DNA of 64,000 nt. Origin: Combretum micranthum. Taxonomy: Eukaryota; Streptophyta; Magnoliopsida; Myrtales; Combretaceae. The DNA lies in assembly GCA_024138025.1 (NCBI GenBank), contig JAMXBD010001583.1:62001-126000 (forward strand), read 5' to 3'. The position numbers were made by a program, and so were the translations under genes. Of the stretch, positions 13,300-25,794 are shown piece by piece. The notes under the pieces were generated by a model. The model searched no databases. It had not been told where the DNA came from and saw only the letters and a list, made by a program, of their open reading frames with translations. Position 1 is the first letter of the stretch; each line of letters opens with the position of its first letter.

Positions 13300-15250
13300 A
13301 ATCCTATTGAATAATCAATCTTTTTCTACCAACCATTGAAGGATCAAGTCAGCAGGCTCATTATTCACAATGGCTTGTTCATTGAGTGGGGAACATAGAC
13401 TCACCAACAAAAGCTCTTTTCACGTTCACAGCACGTACTCCACACGATCATTAACCACAATTTTTCCCTCTTTTTCTACCTGGAGCATACAAAGAATTTG
13501 GTATGGTTTTACACTGTTTGAGAACTTTATAGAAAAGTCGAAATCCGTGGAAAAATTTTGGAAATGAAAAGGAATGGAAGGAAAATAAAAGAAGAGAACC
13601 TTTTCTCTTTGTTTGGATATAAAAGTGAAAATGAAATAAAATGAGTGGAAGTATTTCTTTTTCTATGTTTGGTAAATATAAATGAAAGGTGAAGAAGAGA
13701 AGCAATGGACCAAATTACTCTTCATCTTATTATTTTTATGCTTCTCCTTGGGCTATTTTTGTAATTTTAGTCACTTTCCACGCTTTTCCACACATTTCTC
13801 TCCAATTTTGGAGATAAAACAAAGAAGCTCCTGAGTGGAAAACATTTTACTCATTTTCACTGTTTCCATCCACCGTCCACTTTCTCTTATGCTATGTTTG
13901 GCAACTTTTTTAAAAGTGGAACTAGATAAAAATAGGAGGAAAGAAAAGAGTGGAAGTGGAAGTGAGTGGAAATGGAAATAAGTGGAAAGTTTGTATATGT
14001 TTGGTAATTTATAAAGAAAAATGAAAGGAAAAGAAGGAAATGGAGTGAGTGATTGAAAAAATTGCCCAATATTTGATTTTAACTTTTCACTCACAAGGAA
14101 GGGAAATGAAATTTCATTTCATTGTTCATATTTTCCGCTACTATCTCCCATGATTTAAGAAGAAAATATTGGGCCAAGTTTTCTACCACTTTCCTTCATT
14201 TTTGGCTACTTTCCTTTAATTTCCACCTTTCCTAAACACTAGTTTTCCACCATTTTCCTCCATCTTCGGCAGACTTCCTTCTGCTTCCACATTTTCTACC
14301 ATTATCAAATACAGCATTAATATAATTAAACAACATTTTTTCTTCTATTTCAAAAGTTTTCCATTGGTTCTTATAGCTTTCCACTCATCCAAACACAGTG
14401 TTAGTATTCCATCAACGTGTTTTGTTAAATTCTAGACATTGAGTATTCATAATTGAATCTCTCCAATTAATTATCTAACCATTAAAATAAATATAATAAG
14501 TGATATTTTAACTTTATGAGCAGTGTGATACACACCGCAAAAGAGAAGAAAATTTTTTTGTCGACTAATAGCAAGTATGTATAATTTATAAGATAAGAGA
14601 CATTTATATAACAACAAAACTATATATTATACATATTGTAAATTTATCATTGATTTAAAAAAAGGTAACTGTATTTTTTTGACACTAATTATATAGCCAA
14701 GACTTTTGTAAGTTAATATATATATTGGTCTCATAGTAGAATATACTAAGCTTGATTTCCAATTTTTCAAATTGTACTATGTTAATAAGGAAAAAAAAAA
14801 AAAACTAATGGACATAAACGATGAAAGATAGTCTTTTTCCTTTTTTTTTTTTTAATTACGTGCTAATGAAACATGCATGGACAATTTCTTTTCTACACGA
14901 CATTTTCCTAGTTTTTGGTAATGTAAGTTGCTTGAAAGACCCAAGATGGCATATGAATGTGCCGGGCTAGTCGTCCTATATGGAAACTTCGTAGGTATAT
15001 GTGTGGAAATGAGAACACGCAGACCCCTGAACTTCGTGGATAATTTTAAGTTGACTCTTAACTTTGATTATTATTTTCATTTTGGCCTCTGTGGAGTGAA
15101 GACTCATTAGGTAGACTCCTTCTTTGACCAGATCAATGAGAGGGTGGTTCCGACTGGTGAACAGGTATCAACCAGCTGTAACGATAAAAGCATGGATCTC
15201 GCAGGCTCCACGTGGCAAAAACATCCTATGAATGATATACACCACGTGTA
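13300..15250 (+). repeat. Dispersed duplication, copy 1 (partner 46630-48440)
   Basis: Collinear matches are: 'aagtcagcaggct..tggcttgttcattgagtggggaacatagac' (13345-13400) with 46685-46735; 'gacactaattatatagccaagacttttgtaagtta' (14680-14716) with 47212-47246; 'ttttggtaatgtaagttgcttg' (14912-14935) with 47867-47888; and 'cttcgtaggtatatgtgtggaaatgagaac' through 'gtagactccttctttgac' (14985-15130) with 48183-48320. The copies differ by small insertions. The parent sequence was not recognised. Confidence 0.65.
13560..14402. mobile_element. Two adjacent MITE-like GTTTGGC repeats
   Basis: They are rich in 'gtggaaa' and 'gaaaagtgga' words with complementary words later. An internal boundary TTATGCTATGTTTGGCAACTT lies at about 13887, and the terminus CATCCAAACACAGTGTT at about 14386-14402. 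They are absent from the partner duplication copy near 46800, which is consistent with insertion after duplication. The exact ends of the first unit are unclear. Confidence 0.45.
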
Positions 15251-15254
15251 AATA

Positions 15255-16552
15255 TTAGTAATGAATAACTATTTATCATATTTTAATACCTAATAAAAAA
15301 ATAAAAAATATAGTAAATAATTTATTACTTGTGAGTTAAAGCAACTTTATTAGAATTGTTTGGTACAGAAACTTATACTAAGCAACTCCTTTATGAGTTG
15401 CTTAATCATTACTTAGCCAAGCAACCTCAAAAATGAGTTGTTTAGATTTTTTTTTATTTTTTTATACTTTTGATTTTTGATATCAGTTATATATAATTTA
15501 TGTACCGTAAGACTCATAAAAATTTTTAAAAATTATATTAAGTAACTCATAGATAAAGTAATGAATTCTTTAGTGAAAAAAATTATTTAAAATACTAGTA
15601 CGGCATGTTAAGTAACTTGCAAACTTATTGTTAAAAATAGCGTTAGGAATACAATGACCTATCACACTTAATTTTTCGTGCCATTTTTCTTTGTGAAACC
15701 TCTTTCTAACAACCATGTTCAGTCAGGCACTGGTCAATTTCCAGACAATTTACTATGTCTTCATTCAGTGAGTCCTCAGCCAGGGGATATTCCCCATGCA
15801 CGTACATTGAGGATGGGATAATTAGACCTCATGGGATTTCTCGAAATTTTGGTTCAGGATTTCTCGAATGATAAAACTTCCTGTCCCACAGTTCAGAGCC
15901 ACACCAAAACTTGCAATTCGTTATTATAAAATCTCTATCTTATATTTGGATTTAATCGGATTTATATTTAATAAATCGTAACTCATAATACGACTATTTA
16001 TTGATTGTACATAAAAATATAAACGTATAATCAGATTCGCTTAATATATGTCTTTCAAGGCATTTATCGAATAACGAATTGGTAACAAAACAGAAAAGAA
16101 TATACATATTGATTGATTGGATTTATGTCCATATTCTTTGGAATCAAAACTATTATTGCAAAAATCAATGATTGTATATAAATAATTACCACCAAGATTT
16201 TCTTTGTAAAATTGTATACAAAAGGAGAAATGCTAAATTTGGTACTTAAACTTCATATAAAAATCAAATTTAATAGTTGAATTTTAAAATGATTGATTTA
16301 ATACCTAATCAAATATTTTAATATTATTTTTACTACATTTCTAATACCATTTACTCATATATTAATATGGATTGGGTAACCCATCATTGGATTTTTACTA
16401 CTTCTTGGCCAAGAAAGACAGTTTTTTTCTGCCTCAAGTTGGCCAAAAAATAACCTCCCTTAGTCTATTGAGCCGAGTAAGTCACCTATTAATTTTTGTC
16501 TCTTTTATTTTGCCATGATTTGGTAAAAAGAGGCGAGTGTTGCCACTTTATA

Positions 16553-16584
<32 letters not shown>

Positions 16585-16860
16585 TTATTTATTTTGTGTT
16601 TTATGCATTTAACTAAAAATTAATATTCAATGAATAATACATTTTATGATTTATTTTAATATTGTGACAAAATTTTTTCATGAAATTGCGTTAAATAATA
16701 ATATTGATTTTAATATATAAATTTGTATTATAAATATTTAACGTGGAAAAGTTAATTTATTAACCTCTAACGAAGAAAAAATTGCCAGTGCAAAACGCAC
16801 AAATATTTTACCGAATACTTGTGGAAGAAACAACATAAAAATAATTAGTAATTATTTAAT
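15255..16860. other. No gene; AT-rich intergenic DNA
   Basis: A less AT-rich, apparently single-copy part lies at about 15690-15900. 16225-16370 resembles the 'ggtacttaaacttcata..aaatc' class of Mutator-type MITEs seen at 45107-45474. An (AT)n run lies at 16550-16572. Confidence 0.55.
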
Positions 16861-17454
16861 AAAAAAGAATATCAAGAAAAAAAAAGGATTACCGACAGCA
16901 CAATGATTGCCGAATTTTCAAATCTGTCGTCGGTGAAAATGAAAAAAAAGAGAGAGAACGGGAGAGGAGAGAAGTCGACTTGATGAAAAATGAATGAGTG
17001 TGAGAGTAAAAGTTATTCGTGCAGTGTTAATATAAGAGAACTAAGAGGCAAGTCTCTCTTCTTTTTATAAAAGAGGTGAATTTTGCTGTTGTCTAGGATA
17101 AAAAGGGGAGTCTCACCTCTTTATCTTAACCAATAAGAAAACTAGCTTGTTTTGTGAATAAAAGTATGTTTGATCGCTGAATGGGATAACAAGGAAAGTC
17201 TCACTTCTTTATCCCAGTCAGTAGCCAAACTCGCCTTGGCTTGGCTGATATTATTTTGATAAGAAAGGTAGGTTTTACCTCTTTTGAATAAATTTTTACT
17301 TGTGATACAAATAAATGACGAGGTTACAACTCCAATATAGTAACATTATATTAGGTGACAAGTACATTAAATATACAAAATGTTTACTTGGTAATGTATA
17401 ATTTTCTTTCTTTTAGCTTCCTAATATAACTATCTAGTGTAACTCCTTTCTCAA

Positions 17455-17622
17455 TATATATATATATATATATATTATCCTTTATCGCTTATATCCAATA
17501 CTTCAAGAAATTAGTAGACTCCATAAATAATTTAAGTCATTTTATATAAGTTATACCCACTACAAAAATTAGGTAATCTAGTTTTTACAAAAGAAAAGAG
17601 AGAGAGAGAGAGAGAGAGAGAG
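17455..17622. repeat. (TA)n and (GA)n microsatellites
   Basis: A (TA)n run lies at about 17453-17475 and a (GA)n run at about 17597-17622. The motif CACTACAAAAATTAGG lies between them, at about 17556. Confidence 0.85.
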
Positions 17623-17629
17623 CAGATTT

Positions 17630-19555
17630 TGATAGATTATAGGTTATGGATTTTGAAGTTCTAGGATCACTCGGCTGAATACCCTTATGGACACATTAAA
17701 CTATTATTCCTATGGATTTCATCCAAAATTAAATTTATTTGATATTTAGATTTTATAACTCGGGTTCACCAATACTATCCAACATGCATGTCGAATCTGG
17801 TGACAAGACATATTAACATATCTATTATTTAATTGTACGTTATGTGGATACAGAGGCAATGGTAGTAGTTACTTAACCTCCATGATCATTGTTACAATAT
17901 AAGGGCACTGCAGAAATGGTGTTGATCTTGATTATTATACATGGAATCAAGAAGTTAGTAGATGCTATACTTATTGTGATAGTACAGTCGTTAAAACCCT
18001 AATACATCATTCTATTGATACAAGTCTTTATATTATAGATATTTTTTTCATTATTAATTTATTTAGTTTATTACGAGGTAAATAATCTACTTATGTTCAT
18101 GACTTGTTTGATTTTTCTATGATAGATGATCTTTAGTTGCATGCATGTGGTTTCTCGAAGGGATTAAAGGCATTAAATAACATTATATTTGGAATAGAGG
18201 AAGAATTGAGAGGGAAAATCTTTTCTTTACCTTAGTTAGATTAGTATGGATCCATTAGTGCATTGGATTTGAGGCTTAGGTTTCCTTTCAGACCCACCTA
18301 TATCATTCTTTTACATATGGAAATGAAATTGAATTAGATTACAACAATATCCTTAATAGTAAAATAAGTATATAAATAAATTTCAACGACTTTTTTTTTT
18401 TTACCTAAAAGGATCGACTTTTTTCATAATTCTTTCCTCCCATTCCTTTCTTTTCACTTTTCTCACTTTCTTTTCTCTCTAATTCTTTCCTCTTAGTTCT
18501 TTCCTTCTTTTAAAATATAATCTAAGAGAATAGGAGAAGTAACACATTCCAATAGCTCCATGCAAAAGGCAAGGGACAAAACGAAGGTATAATCAAGAGC
18601 GTTGTTGATGGCCTACACTAAATGAATCTTGTTGTCCCATTAGAGTGCATTACTTTAAAGATCCTCACTAGCCATTCCTATTATAGTGATCTTCCAACTT
18701 ATATAAAGTAGAAATCACACTAAAATATAATAAAAGAGGAAAAATCAAGCTTATTAATATTGTCATGTTTGTTTGCTGCCTAAGTTAGCCTCATGTCACA
18801 AGCATAGTATGCTAGGACACTCTCATGCGGTACTTAATACTCCTACAATATCATGGAAGGCTAAGTTAAGTTTGAAACATACAAGAACATAAAGAGAGAA
18901 TGTAGAGAGAAAAAAAATCTAAGTATAAAATGATTTTAATATTTAGATGATTTACAGCTAAAGGTCACCTCTATATACACTAGTAGCTTATGGAAACAAA
19001 ATTACCAAGATTGATTCAATATGATAATTATAATTGAATCCCACCAACTTGTGGTAGTTACATCTATTGATCCTATCTGTTATGATTAAATGTATGTCGA
19101 CATTTTAGAGTCCATTAGAATCTTGGGGAGTCTTCTAGAATTTCTTAAATTGATCGATTTGATGCCTTTTACTTTTCTTGAATTTAAGCCCATTACAACT
19201 TTTTATGATTGTATAAAACGTTCCACTTATCATCCACCAGGTAGGTGGTTTCATTCACAATTCTTACATATCTTTTGATAGGAACCAAATTTAACCATAA
19301 GATAGCCATACCAGGACAACATTTATACGTAAGACAAGGGCTAATATGGGAAGCTTTCAAAGAGGATTCAACATATTTTATTTTCATTGTAAAATGAGCT
19401 AAATTACAAAACTCCATAATTATGTAAAGATGAAGTCATGTAGCAAATGTTTATTCTTTGAATTATTTGCATTTAAAATTTGCTTCCACTTAAAATCTGT
19501 CAATAAAATTGTTATTTATTTATTCATTATTTTTGCTTGAAGGCTAAAATTGGTT
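17630..19555. other. No gene recognised
   Basis: 18185-18520 has MITE-like complementary ends of the TTTGGAA/CTTTCC type. 18780-19420 is somewhat less AT-rich and reads like retroelement internal sequence, but no frame gives a recognisable protein. Confidence 0.5.
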
Positions 19556-19559
19556 TAAA

Positions 19560-19693
19560 GTAGGGTTGTAAGTAAATTGAGATAACTCACGAACACTTAG
19601 TTCAACTTGGTCATAACTAAAATTTGAGTTTACTATAAGTGAGTCGAGCTCAAGTTCAACCTACTTGAGTACCTATCGAGTTCAAACTATTCA
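19560..19693. mobile_element. Left half of a repeat split by an LTR element
   Basis: It contains 'gagtcgagctcaagttcaacctacttgagtacc' words. Matching words resume directly after the element, at 26635-26760. The empty site would join 19698 to 26382. Confidence 0.5.
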
Positions 19694-19698
19694 AGTAG
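19694..19698 (+). repeat. Target site duplication AGTAG (left)
   Basis: Identical to 26377-26381. Five bases is the usual length for LTR retrotransposon insertion. Confidence 0.7.
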
Positions 19699-20352
19699 TG
19701 TACATAAGGCTTTAAAATATATATATTATTATTTATTTAAGCTTGACTCGCGATCAGTGAGAAGGTACCACAAATCTAGTTTAATTACTGGAATGGCTCG
19801 GGGAGATTTAGCTTGGTAGACTTGAAACATAGATCATTGTAATAGTTTACTGCATCCAACCTTTCTTAGGCAGGCTCATGCACATAGGAGATGATTGCCT
19901 TGGCTCATAAGGAGTTCATTCAACATAACTGTGATTTGAGCTTGCTACATCTTATCTATCACTCACATGGATGATCTGATGATCATCATTTATGCCAAGT
20001 GCCTATAAATATCCAATCACTCCTCCTTATTTCGAACTTTTGGATAGAGAGAAGACAAATATCATTCCATAGAGGAGGTACTGTTTAGAAATATTAAATA
20101 AGGTAACTCAAGCGATTTCTACCCCCAATTACTCAAGAACTATAGGGTTGACGTACGATATCTACTCAAGCTCCCTTACCTGTTACTTATGCATTTGAGA
20201 CTCTAGGACTGCTTGTTTCTCCTCTTCTTCATTCTCTTCAAGCCATCCTATCACCAAGTGTCATCTCCTTAGCAACACTTTGAAGTCACATGCAAGGCAC
20301 AAGATCCATGGGACATATGTGCGATTACTTCAGGAAAAACTCTGCATCTACA
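19699..20352 (+). repeat. 5' LTR of the gag element (654 bp)
   Basis: It starts TGTACATAAGG and ends GCATCTACA. It shares with the 3' LTR 'ggctttaaaatatat', 'ggatggctcg/ggaatggctcg', 'acctttcttaggcaggctcat', 'ggttgacgt' and 'ctactcaa'. A TATA-like 'cctataaatatcc' lies at about 20004. Confidence 0.75.
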
Positions 20353-20355
20353 TTT

Positions 20356-20373
20356 TAGTGACTCCGCTGGGGA
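20356..20373 (+). other. Primer-binding site, Tat/Ogre-like
   Basis: TAGTGACTCCGCTGGGGA lies three bases after the LTR end. It resembles the TGGCGACTCCGCTGGGGA type that follows LTRs of many plant Tat/Ogre gypsy elements (two differences). Confidence 0.6.
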
Positions 20374-20393
20374 TTGAGGAACTTGACACAACT

Positions 20394-21914
20394 ATGATGG
20401 CACCTCGAATAAAAAAGCAAGCTAACATCGACGACAACACGAGTTAGGATGCTAGTAATGCTAACCTCAGTTTGAACAATCAAGATGTACCAACGCTAGA
20501 AGATGTCAACCCTAACGTTAAAGCCAATCTTGTTGTTGACGCATAAGACATTGTTCCTGATAATGCACTTATGATACATAGCATATAGGAAGGCCATGAA
20601 TGGATATCATGAATAATGGAGGAGAATATTAGAGCCTTGAACCAATTATTAGCTAATTTCGTTCATCTCCTACCAGGGATGGCTGCCAATGCTGCTACAG
20701 TCTAAGGTACAGCCTTACCGGACTCTACCCCAATTGTGCAACATGGTGCCCCCTCTTGATCTCAGCCAACGATTGCTCCTACTATTTAGGGGAATACGTA
20801 ATGTGCAAACCCTACCACCATAGGTTGCAATTGAGTAGCAACCAGCATCTAAAGCAGATAATGTGATAACTTAGCTTGGTAGGCCATCATCCTCATGTAT
20901 ACACTTTTGCATCAACTTGAGTGAGATCGCTCCTTTGCTTAATCTTAATCTTATTCAAGTACCAATTCCTCTAGTTACACTCGTTGCACCGGCTCTACCA
21001 CCTACACCAACTACCCCAGCACTCAGTGTCCACACCAAGGGAATCCTTTATAACAAAAGAAGACTTAGATATTTACTTGAATGAGATTCAAGCTAAGTCT
21101 TCTACGGAGTGCTGGATTTAAAGCTTTCGTACCACCATTACATCGCTGCAAAGCCTTACCCAAAGGACTATATCAATCCTATATTCATGCTATTTGATAT
21201 CAAGGAAGGTAGCGCCAAGGAACACCTGCTGAAATTTATTGAGATGAGTTTGATGACAACCTAAAATTGAAAGAATTTTCAAAGTCTCTAACTTAAAAGT
21301 CATACATCTAGTATGTTAATCTCCGTTTAGGGTTAAATGACTCGTAGGGGACTATATACAAGCTTTTCCAAGAAAAGTTCTCTACTCAAGAGCAAGTAAC
21401 CATCATTCACATGGGAAGAACACGACAAAAGTCAAAGGAGGACCTGATGGAATACATAGAGTGCTTCAAAGAACGTTCCTTAGACATCCAGTACATGTGT
21501 GACAAGAAATAGTTAGTGAAGATTTGCATTCAAGGAATGTTCATTGAGTATGCCGTCCACCTAAAGAACCTAAACTTGTATTCCTTTGTTGCTCTTGTTG
21601 AAAATGCGCGAAGGACTAATAATTCCATGGCAAAGCAACAAAAACAATGTGGCAGATATGCCAAGCTTCCTACATTCATTAATATAACTCATGGAGAGAG
21701 CCCTTTAAGCAGCAAGAATCACATCAGTGAGCAGACAAAGAGCTCCACAAGGGTACCACCTTTCTTATGTCCAATAAGTAAGGTACATGCCATCCTTGAT
21801 TGTTGGCTCCAAGATGAAAACATCAAATTGCTAAAAGTTGAACACCAACCTATAGCCAATGAAAGAAAGACCCTAACTATTGTCGATATCATAAATGATG
21901 GACCACCCCACTAA
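20394..21914 (+). pseudogene. Decayed retrotransposon gag
   Basis: A probable start (ATGATGGCACC) lies 20 bp after the primer site. In-frame stops begin within 20 codons, and the frame shifts several times. Recognisable pieces are YPKDYINPIFMLFDI..EHLLKF (about 21154-21240), EDLMEYIECFKERSLD (about 21440-21490) and, in the open stretch 21516-21914, VKICIQGMFIEYAVHLKNL followed by a helical EARR-like segment. These match the order of the retrotrans_gag capsid domain of plant Ty3/gypsy elements. It cannot make a full protein. Confidence 0.7.
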
Positions 21915-22179
21915 AGATTGATAAAGCCTACGAAAAATATTTAATGAGAGGGTTTAAAGAAGATCTTATCATAGAGGACAATGATGTTCGAAGCAATATA
22001 ATCCTAACTTAAGATGATTGAGTGTTCGTATAAGAATCTTTTGATAGAGATTGATGATTCATTCGATAGTAAAAAAAGAATAAATCTTATTTATCTTTAA
22101 ACATCAATAGAATTTTACATTCAATCACATAACTTATTTTTTTCCTTAATTATTCTCTTATAAGTATTTACTTCCCTTA

Positions 22180-22630
22180 AGCTGAGGTAGTACCTTGACA
22201 CCATCATGGCTTCCACGTGTTAAGCCCAAAAAGCCTTGACACCATCATGGCTTCCACCCTTAAGCTCAGGCAATGTGCTGGCACCACTATTGCTTTCGTA
22301 CCTTAAGCACAGGTAATATCTTAGCATCACGACTTCCATGCCTTCAAGCCTATGAAATGCCCTGGCATCACAGCTTTCATGCTTTCAAGCCGAGGCAATA
22401 CCTTGGCGTCATGCCTTCAACCCAGGCAACACCCTGACACCATCATGACTTCTATACCTTAACCTTAAGCAATACCTTAGTATCTCGACTTCCATGCCTT
22501 AAGCCTAGGCAACACTTTGACAACATCGTGGCTTCCATGCCTTAGGCCTAGGCTATGCCTTGGCATCACGGCCTTCGTGCCTTAGGCCCAAGCGACATCC
22601 TGACATCATGGCTTCCATGCCTTACTTTGC
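22180..22630 (+). repeat. Tandem array, about ten units of 41-44 bp
   Basis: The unit is built of 'ccttgacaccatcatggctt', 'ccatgccttaagcc' and '(t)aggcaa(t/c)'. About ten diverged units run without a break. It lies between the gag and the 3' part of the element, where Tat/Ogre-type retrotransposons often carry arrays. Confidence 0.8.
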
Positions 22631-22779
22631 TTTAGAAAGATCATGCGCTTTAGCTTGTCAATGATGTAATCCACGTTGCACTCCATCTAAGTGAGAGTTT
22701 CTTCATGAAAGTAAAGTGTATATTGGAAAGAGGCAACTTTTTCATATATTCTCAATAGATTATCTTGAATCCTCCCCTA

Positions 22780-24170
22780 ATGGCGTCCTTAGAATTGGCA
22801 TGCAACTCAAGCTCAATTATCAAAGCTCACCATCGTTTAGGGATGTCACACATAACTTAGGGTGGGAGGCTTTATCCTAAAAGATATCTTCATAGATGAT
22901 GTCACCACTCATTAGTCTTAGGGACACTAGATTTGTGGTGGACAACCATCTTGGTAACTGATAAGTCTTACTTGACAACTTTATTATTATGAGCTTGAGA
23001 CTTAGATTTCAAGGCATCTTCATAGATAGTATCTTCAACCATTGGTCTTAGGGATGTTGGATTCATGGAATTTGAGATTGGTTATGTTTCATCTCTATCT
23101 ACTTAGAGTTGCTACCTTCTCTCAATGAGACATGCTAGTAATTGGGGGAGGAAAGATATTAATGCGTGCCGCAAATAGCACATCTCTATAATTATTAAAG
23201 TAAAGTAGCACATCAACATAGAAACACGAAACATGTCCGCTATGTATGGCCAAAACATGGACTTGCTTCAACATCGCAAGTGTCACATTAAGCTTGTTAT
23301 GTTTAGCCTTCAACAAAGAATATCATTTGATCCTGTGAAGCTTAGCCTTCAAGAGGGGGTAGCACATTGAGCCACCTTGAGAAATGAAAAATTTTTACTG
23401 GAGAGAAGCAATTCTCTTCACTTGTTTTTGTAGCGTAACATTGAATCCCCTTTGGTGATGTTGCTTCTATTCACTTGTTCCTAAAGCATAACATTGAATG
23501 ACCCTTGGTGATGCTCCTAGAATCAGCGTGCAAATTGGGCTCAATTATTAGAGCTCACCATCAATGGGGGTTGTTGCACAGATCTTGAAATGAGAGTCTT
23601 TGTCCCAGAAAAGTGGTTGTATAAATAATGCCATCTACCTACTAGTCTTGGGGGCACTAAATCTGTAGTGGGTTCTCAACTTGATGCACCAATAAGTCCT
23701 TATGTCTAATAACTTCAACATTTTGCAATTGATCACTCATTACCTCTCTCAGCTTGCTCTTGGTCTCCTTCTACCTAGAAGCTCCTACTCTTTGACCTTC
23801 AATGGGGGTTGTTGCACAGATCTTGAAATGAGAGGCTTTGTTCCTCTTGCATGGTGCCTTCTATACTTTGTGTTGGATTATGTATCATCTTCTTCTACTT
23901 GCTTCCTTTACTTGGTAGCACCATTTTGCTTACTTTTTGAAGTATTATGCTAAATCTCTCCTAATGGTTTCCCTAAAAACGGCTCGTAAATTAAGCTCTA
24001 TTATTGGAGCTTAACATCAGTTGAGGGTGTCACGCTGAGCTTGAAACTTGGCCTTGAAGGTGTCTTTAGAGACAGCATCATCAACAATCTCACATATGTT
24101 AGATTCATGATAGATTGCCAGCTTGGTGCATTGACAAAAGTTTGGTTACTCTTTGTCTCCATTTGCTTCA
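22780..24170 (+). repeat. Three long diverged repeat units inside the LTR element
   Basis: The block 'gctcaattat.agagctcaccatc...gtc.ca..tgag.ttg' starts at about 22811, 23539 and 23995, each time followed by 'cattagtcttagggacactaga'-like or 'tgttagattcatgatagattg'-like text. A 36-bp stretch at 23562 recurs almost exactly at 23798. A local duplication also joins 23390-23460 and 23461-23520. It is non-coding. Confidence 0.6.
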
Positions 24171-24889
24171 CAACTTTAGTGCTTTGACTTTGACTATTCT
24201 TTATCTTCTTTGCCATCACCATGTATTGACACTTTGTCTCTGCAAGTGAATGACCAAGATTGGCTAGAGATAGTCTTTATTATGCGACAACAACTACAAT
24301 ATATAAAAAAGAAGTCAATTAATAAAGTTAAAGCATATATTGTAAACATCGAATGTATGTGATGTAGACGTAATGAGTGCCTAACAAGAAGTGTTGATTA
24401 CCATATCAAGAAGGGTACCTTCGATAAATATAGGTGGAGATTCAAGTCGCATGATGGATATAAGAATTAGCATTTGTACCTAAGGTAAAGATGAAAAGGG
24501 AAGATGACACTATAGAGGTTATTGTTGGTCACAATTATGGAACATCTTTGCAATTATGCAATTACCAAAAAAAAAAAAAAAAAATCAGGGAAGAGGTCTA
24601 GAATATATTTTTTTTTTTGAAAAAAAAGAGAAAAATAGTGAGAAAGAACAAAAGCTAATGCAAGAAGATGAAAGTGAACCATACATTTGTTTTTTGTTTA
24701 AAGCTACTTGATGAAAGCAAGAAGAAAAGATAAAGGGTATATGCATATAAATAGCTAACATGATGAACCAAAGATATGGATATTGAAAGGTTTGAAATAA
24801 GATTGAAGTGATTTTCTTGATATGATGATAAGATATTATGAAGACTATTCGATACAGAGAATGATAAGCACTAAGATATTGTTAAGACT

Positions 24890-25045
24890 CTATCTATTGT
24901 TGAGGATTTAACAAAATAATTATGAAGATTTTATGCATTTTTGAAGATTTGACAAGATATTGTAAAGATTTTGACAAGATACTGAAGATTTGACAAGATT
25001 TTATGAAGATTTCACAAGATATTGTGAAGATTTTTTTTATCGTTG
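24890..25045 (+). repeat. Short tandem array of 'gaagatttgacaagatat' words
   Basis: 'gaagattt(t)gacaagatat' and close variants are repeated about six times. Confidence 0.7.
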
Positions 25046-25609
25046 AAAAAAAAAAATCTATCCAAGTATGATTGTTGCTTTCATTGCAAATTATCCGATG
25101 CATATATCCAACTAGAAACTTACATAGGAATTGTCAAATCATTTACCCATGTGAAAAAATAGATGCGTTTCTCTCAATTTTATGATCGATCAATTTTGAA
25201 GGGGCTTAACTTTTTGCATACATGGAGTTACAAGATCCATAAGATGTCAAAAATATATAATATATATAATAATATCGGTTTGAGTTTACTTTGGCATAAA
25301 TTAACCATTATGTTGTTTGTTGAATTTTATGAGATTGAAAATGATCATTTTCTATGGAGCACCAAGTCTATGACATATATTTATTATCAAGAGAAGTTTG
25401 CTTTGCAACTTCTTTGCCTACTCTTTATTATCCTACTATTATGATGAGGCCCAATGAGCACATGAAGAGTTATAATCAAAATATGGATATCAAATGGTTC
25501 CATGGCCAAATATGGATATCAAATGGTTATATGGGGGAAAGGTCATTTAGAGATACCTAAGGTGACGTGTGCAACCTGAGTGTGCTATGAGTTCACATGC
25601 TACACTACA

Positions 25610-25790
25610 ACTACATGTAATAAAGCAAGTTGTAGTGTTGGCACTTGGCTTTTACTTAGTAATTCATCTAAAACAAAGACGTTTTCAATTTTATGAAAAT
25701 ACTTGGCAGCATCATGCATCGGATATTGATCAAATTATGCATAAATGCAAGCGATGCCCAAAATACTTGAACTCCATTCAAAGAATTTTG
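25610..25790 (+). pseudogene. Possible integrase zinc-binding remnant
   Basis: The frame contains KQVVVLALGFYLVIHLK, then HHASDIDQIMHKCKRCPKY. In gypsy integrases the N-terminal H2C2 module reads like 'GYYWPTM..' followed by '..C..CQ.'; spacing and the CKRCPK motif fit, but the first histidine is not evident. If correct, most of pol has been deleted between gag and here. It is assigned by pattern only. Confidence 0.35.
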
Positions 25791-25794
25791 GTCA

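Noticed and set aside
13451..14094. Several overlapping open stretches on the minus strand
   Set aside because: They lie in pyrimidine-rich MITE-like repeats and read as F/S/H-rich low-complexity text.
22180..22630. CRISPR-like array
   Set aside because: Units are contiguous and diverged with no spacers of constant length, and the DNA is plant nuclear; it is a retroelement tandem array.
25163..25560. Open frames of 93 and 68 codons in the retroelement
   Set aside because: No similarity to gag or pol; AT-driven frames, including a duplicated 'atatggatatcaaatggtt'.
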